This document shows, one piece after another, positions 60,890-64,000 of a stretch of DNA of 64,000 nt (position 1 is the first letter of the stretch; every line of letters starts with the position of its first letter). Under the pieces are notes generated by a model. The model did no database searches, was not told where the DNA came from, and saw nothing but the letters and a program-made list of their open reading frames with translations. The stretch is from positions 9,713,547-9,777,546 of the forward strand of contig NZ_KK037166.1 of NCBI RefSeq assembly GCF_000568255.1, given 5' to 3'. Made by a program: the position numbers and the translations under genes. This DNA comes from Kutzneria sp. 744. GTDB taxonomy: Bacteria; Actinomycetota; Actinomycetes; Mycobacteriales; Pseudonocardiaceae.

Positions 60890-61594
60890 ATGGACGCTCG
60901 CCCGCCCGCCGAACTCCGGCGCATCGCCGACCGAGCCGCCGCCGAACTGCACGACGCCACCGCCGAAGAGGTCCTCGGTTGGGCCGGCCGAACCTTCGGC
61001 CACCGCCTCGCCGTGGCCTCCTCGATGGCCGACACCGTGCTCGTCGACCTGGCCGCCCGCCACGCTCCCGGCGTGCACGTGCTCTTTCTCGACACCGGCT
61101 ACCACTTCCCGGAGACCATAGGGACCCGGGACGCGGTCGCCGCGACCTATCCGATCACGCTGGTCACGATCGTGCCCGAACAGACCGTGGCCGAGCAGGA
61201 CCGGTGGTACGGGCCGCGACTGTACACCCGCGATCCGGACAAGTGCTGTGCCCTGCGCAAGGTCGCCCCGCTGGCGGCGGCCCTCAAGCAGTACGACGCC
61301 TGGGTGACCGGCATGCGCCGGGACGAGTCGCCGACGCGGGCGGACACGCCGGTGATCGGCTGGGACGAACGGCACGGCCTGATCAAGATCAACCCGCTGG
61401 CCGCGTGGACCGGGGCTGACGTGGCGGAATACGCCGTGCGGCAAGGAGTTCTGCTGAACCCGCTGCTGTCCGACGGCTATCTGTCCGTCGGCTGCCGGCC
61501 GTGTACCACTCGCGTCTCGCCGGGGGCCGATCCACGCAGCGGCCGCTGGGCCGGCCGCGCGAAAACCGAGTGCGGCCTGCACTTGGCCAAGTAA
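60890..61594 (+). CDS. cysH: APS reductase, assimilatory (iron-sulfur type)
   Basis: 234 aa from ATG 60890, 8 nt after GGAGGAGG; a GTG at 60887 is also possible. PP-loop-like ATPase fold: LAVASSMADTVLVDLAARHA, VLFLDTGYHFPET. The cysteine pairs Cys119/Cys120 (PDKCCALRKV) and Cys202/Cys205 (SVGCRPCTTR) bind a [4Fe-4S] cluster and mark the enzyme as an adenylylsulfate (APS) reductase, not a PAPS reductase. The catalytic Cys228 is in KTECGLHLAK. It makes sulfite from APS with thioredoxin. No APS kinase (cysC) is present, as expected. First gene of the sulfate operon and divergent from sqdB, whose product needs sulfite. Confidence 0.93.
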   Translation: MDARPPAELRRIADRAAAELHDATAEEVLGWAGRTFGHRLAVASSMADTVLVDLAARHAPGVHVLFLDTGYHFPETIGTRDAVAATYPITLVTIVPEQTVAEQDRWYGPRLYTRDPDKCCALRKVAPLAAALKQYDAWVTGMRRDESPTRADTPVIGWDERHGLIKINPLAAWTGADVAEYAVRQGVLLNPLLSDGYLSVGCRPCTTRVSPGADPRSGRWAGRAKTECGLHLAK

Positions 61595-61647
61595 CGGAAA
61601 CCATTCCGGCGGAACCGCCGCCCGCCGCGACCGAAAGGGGTTTCGGT

Positions 61648-62565
61648 GTGAGGGCGACGACCCGAGCACGGCACATCCTCTCGCATCTCGACGCCCTCGA
61701 GGCCGAGTCGGTGCACATCCTCCGCGAGGTCGCGGCGGAGTTCGAACGGCCGGTGCTGCTGTTCTCCGGCGGCAAGGACTCGACGCTGATGCTGCACCTG
61801 GCCCGCAAGGCGTTCCTGCCGGCGCCGATCCCGTTCCAACTGTTACATGTGGACACCGGGCACAACTTCCCGGAGACACTGGACTTCCGGGATCGCATGG
61901 TGGACCGGTTCGGCGTGCGGCTACTGGTCGCCGATGTCCAGTCCTACATCGACGCCGGCGATCTGCGGGAACGAGCCGATGGCACCCGCAACCCGCTGCA
62001 GACCCTGCCGCTGCTGCGGGCCATCGAGGCCAACAAGTTCGACGCGGTGCTCGGCGGCGGCCGCCGCGACGAGGAGAAGGCCCGGGCCAAGGAACGGGTC
62101 TTCTCGCTGCGTGACGACTTCGGTCAGTGGGACCCGCGCCGGCAGCGGCCGGAGCTGTGGCGGCTGTACAACGGCCGGCACCGCCCGGGCGAACACATGC
62201 GCGTTTTTCCCCTGTCGAACTGGACCGAGCTGGACGTCTGGGACTACATCAGGGCCGAGGACATCGAACTGCCCTCCCTCTACTACACCCATCGGCGTAC
62301 GGTCTTCCTGCGCGACGGAATGTGGCTCGCGCCGGGGTCGTGGGGCGGGCCCGGCGACGGGGAGTCGGTGCAGGAGCGGATGGTGCGCTACCGCACCGTC
62401 GGCGACATGTCCTGCACCGGCGCCGTCGACTCGCCGGCGTCCTCGGTGGACGAGGTGATCGCCGAGATCGCGGCGTCCCGTGTCACGGAACGGGGTTCCA
62501 GCCGCGCCGACGACCGCATGTCCGAGGCCGCCATGGAAGACCGCAAGCGGGAGGGCTACTTCTGA
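61648..62565 (+). CDS. cysD: sulfate adenylyltransferase subunit 2
   Basis: 305 aa from GTG 61648 (GAAAGGGG ahead). ATP pyrophosphatase motif VLLFSGGKDSTLMLHLARKA, then LLHVDTGHNFPETLDFRDRM, GGGRRDEEKARAKERVFSLR, WDPRRQRPELWRLYNGRHRP, WTELDVWDYI, RYRTVGDMSCTGAV and a C-terminal MEDRKREGYF. Full length. With CysN it activates sulfate to APS using ATP, driven by GTP hydrolysis. Stop overlaps the cysN start (TGATG). Confidence 0.95.
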   Translation: MRATTRARHILSHLDALEAESVHILREVAAEFERPVLLFSGGKDSTLMLHLARKAFLPAPIPFQLLHVDTGHNFPETLDFRDRMVDRFGVRLLVADVQSYIDAGDLRERADGTRNPLQTLPLLRAIEANKFDAVLGGGRRDEEKARAKERVFSLRDDFGQWDPRRQRPELWRLYNGRHRPGEHMRVFPLSNWTELDVWDYIRAEDIELPSLYYTHRRTVFLRDGMWLAPGSWGGPGDGESVQERMVRYRTVGDMSCTGAVDSPASSVDEVIAEIAASRVTERGSSRADDRMSEAAMEDRKREGYF

Positions 62566-63830
62566 TGACCACGACCGACGAGATCGCCGTCGGCGATCTG
62601 CTCCGGCTGGCCACCGCCGGCAGTGTGGACGACGGCAAGTCCACGCTGGTCGGGCGGCTGCTGCACGACACCAGCGCGGTCATGCCCGACCAGCTGGAGG
62701 CCGTCCGCCTCGCCTCCCGCAACCGGGGCCTGGCCGAGACCGACCTGGCGCTGCTGACCGACGGCCTGCGGGCCGAGCGGGAACAGGGCATCACCATCGA
62801 CGTGGCCTACCGCTACTTCGCCACGGCCAAACGGCGATTCATCCTGGCCGACACCCCGGGACACGTGCAGTACACCAGGAACATGGTCACCGGCGCCTCG
62901 ACCGCCGAGCTGGCCGTGATCCTCGTGGACGCGCGGCACGGTTTCGTCGAGCAGACCGGCCGGCACACCGTGGTCTCCGCCCTGCTGCGGGTCCCGCACC
63001 TGGCGCTGGCCGTGAACAAGATGGACCTGGTCGGCTACGCCGAGGAGGCCTTCGCCGAGATCGCCGAGGAATTCGCCGAGTACGCAAGGAAACTCGGTGT
63101 GCCGGACGTGGTGGCGATCCCGATGTCCGCGCTGTGCGGGGACAACGTGGTCGAGCCGAGCGTCAACATGACCTGGTACGCCGGGCCGACGCTGCTGGAG
63201 CACCTGGAGACCGTGGCGACGGTGGGTGAGCCCGAGGCAACTCGATTGCCGGTCCAGTACGTCATTCGAGCGACCGATTTCCGTGGCTACGCCGGACAGT
63301 TGGCCTCGGGCCTGCTCCGCGTCGGCGACCCGGTGGTCGTCTCGCCGGCCGGCCACCGCACGCGGATCACCGGCATCGAGGTCGGGGGAGTGCCGGTGGA
63401 CGAGGCCTTCGCGCCGCAGTCCGTGGTCGTGCGGGTGGCCGACGCGGTGGACGTGGCCCGCGGCGACCTGATCACGCCCGTGTCGACCATGCCGACGGCG
63501 ACCGACCGGCTGATGATGGTCGGCTGCCAGCTGGCGTCGCGACCCCTGCGCACCGGCGACCGGGTGTTGTTGCGGCACACCACGAGGACCGTGCGGGCCT
63601 TCGTGGAGGCGATCGACGAGCGCCTGGACGTGCACTCGCTGAGCACCGACAGCCCGATGGACACCTTGTACACCAACGAGATCGGCCTCGTGTCCATACG
63701 CTGCTCGGAACCGGTTGCGGTCGACCCGTACGAGTTCAACCGGCACTGCGGCGCCGTGCTGCTCATCGACGAGGCCAGCGGCGACACGCTGACGGCCGGG
63801 ATGGTGGGCGTGCCGCCGTGGTGGCCATGA
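62565..63830 (+). CDS. cysN: sulfate adenylyltransferase subunit 1 (GTPase)
   Basis: 421 aa, EF-Tu-like GTPase. G1 ATAGSVDDGKSTLVGRLLHD, switch I region EREQGITIDVAYRYF, G3 LADTPGHVQYTRNM, G4 ALAVNKMDLVGY, G5 IPMSALCGDNV, then two beta-barrel domains (LPVQYVIRATDFRGYAGQLA). There is no C-terminal APS kinase domain, so it is CysN and not the CysNC fusion. Cytosolic partner of CysD. Its stop overlaps the next start by 4 bases. Confidence 0.95.
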   Translation: MTTTDEIAVGDLLRLATAGSVDDGKSTLVGRLLHDTSAVMPDQLEAVRLASRNRGLAETDLALLTDGLRAEREQGITIDVAYRYFATAKRRFILADTPGHVQYTRNMVTGASTAELAVILVDARHGFVEQTGRHTVVSALLRVPHLALAVNKMDLVGYAEEAFAEIAEEFAEYARKLGVPDVVAIPMSALCGDNVVEPSVNMTWYAGPTLLEHLETVATVGEPEATRLPVQYVIRATDFRGYAGQLASGLLRVGDPVVVSPAGHRTRITGIEVGGVPVDEAFAPQSVVVRVADAVDVARGDLITPVSTMPTATDRLMMVGCQLASRPLRTGDRVLLRHTTRTVRAFVEAIDERLDVHSLSTDSPMDTLYTNEIGLVSIRCSEPVAVDPYEFNRHCGAVLLIDEASGDTLTAGMVGVPPWWP

Positions 63831-64000
63831 AGAGATGGCTGCCGGTCGCAACCGTCGGACTGCTCCTGGCCGGCTGTGCCTCCGCGGCCACCGAGAACGG
63901 GCTGCGACTGGGATATCTGGGCAACCTCACCCATGCGACGGCGATTGTCGGCGTGGCCAACGGTCTTCTTGCCAAGTCCCTCGGCGACACCCGACTCACC
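63827..64000 (+). CDS. sulfonate/nitrate-type ABC transporter binding lipoprotein, N-terminal fragment
   Basis: 58 codons up to the right edge of the window. Lipoprotein signal WLPVATVGLLLAGCASAATE (Cys in the lipobox), then LRLGYLGNLTHATAIVGVAN, GLLAKSLGD. This is the start of SsuA/TauA-like (NMT1) binding proteins for sulfonates, taurine or sulfate esters. In streptomycetes such a transporter follows cysDN. Uptake of sulfonates would add another sulfite source. Confidence 0.8.
   Translation, partial: MKRWLPVATVGLLLAGCASAATENGLRLGYLGNLTHATAIVGVANGLLAKSLGDTRLT

Noticed and set aside
60890-61594. PAPS reductase needing a missing APS kinase
   Set aside because: The CC and CxxC cysteine pairs of the iron-sulfur APS reductase are both present, so no kinase step is required.

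Overview
The window is high-GC DNA with GTG/TTG starts, many ATGA/GTGA/TGATG gene overlaps, many secreted enzymes and many TetR, SDR, LysR, IclR, GntR and PadR genes. This fits a soil actinomycete, probably of the Pseudonocardiales or a related group. That placement is an inference from style and gene content, not a phylogenetic result. No tRNA, rRNA or CRISPR array was seen.

Layout. (1) 0.4-4.1 kb: three consecutive secreted proteins carry the same five-bladed tachylectin-like propeller, attached to a CHAP amidase-like domain, to nothing, or to a SpoIID/LytB domain. (2) 4.2-5.1 kb: a class A beta-lactamase gene whose middle is replaced by about 420 bp of AT-richer DNA. (3) 5.1-8.6 kb and 14.7-19.05 kb: two halves of a meta-cleavage pathway for an aromatic acid (extradiol dioxygenase, CmtD/PhtC-like decarboxylase, semialdehyde dehydrogenase, AAHS transporter, oxalocrotonate decarboxylase/hydratase pair, aldolase, frameshifted acylating acetaldehyde dehydrogenase, IclR and PadR regulators). 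The halves are separated by an IS630-type element that is itself split by a group II intron lying antisense to the transposase. (4) 19-22 kb: PL7 alginate lyase, then a TetR/SDR locus with a perfect 487-bp tandem duplication that creates an in-frame TetR-SDR chimera. (5) 22.1-25.8 kb: cobalamin riboswitch and class Ia ribonucleotide reductase nrdAB. (6) 26-31.6 kb: universal stress protein, MerR plus its target membrane protein, alkyltransferase-like protein, and secreted M1 and M64 peptidases. (7) 31.6-33.4 kb: an IS1634-like element with target repeats. (8) 33.4-46 kb: S9 peptidase, phosphatase, short-chain dehydrogenases and regulators, FAD monooxygenase, a small leaderless HTH gene with a double operator, acyl-CoA dehydrogenase, GT39 transferase. 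(9) 46-54 kb: GntR, creatininase, polar amino acid-type ABC transporter and esterase operon, interrupted by an IS110 element with a candidate bridge RNA; a divergent aldo/keto reductase and an RraA-like gene.

(10) 54.5-64 kb is the most interesting part. A minus-strand operon encodes a UDP-sulfoquinovose synthase (SqdB) homologue, a HlyD-like membrane adaptor, a processive family 2 glycosyltransferase and a DUF3131/glucoamylase-like exported protein, all joined by overlapping start/stop codons. It diverges from a sulfate assimilation operon (cysH, cysD, cysN, sulfonate-type binding protein). Each arm has a promoter of the same design, with a related near-palindromic site placed exactly 11 nt after the -10 box. 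I infer a co-regulated system that makes sulfite and builds, polymerises and exports a sulfoquinovose-containing polysaccharide.

Several genes carry one- or two-base frameshifts (acetaldehyde dehydrogenase, IS630 transposase, an SDR at 41.1 kb, the glycosyltransferase N-terminus). Some may be sequence errors and the reads should be checked.
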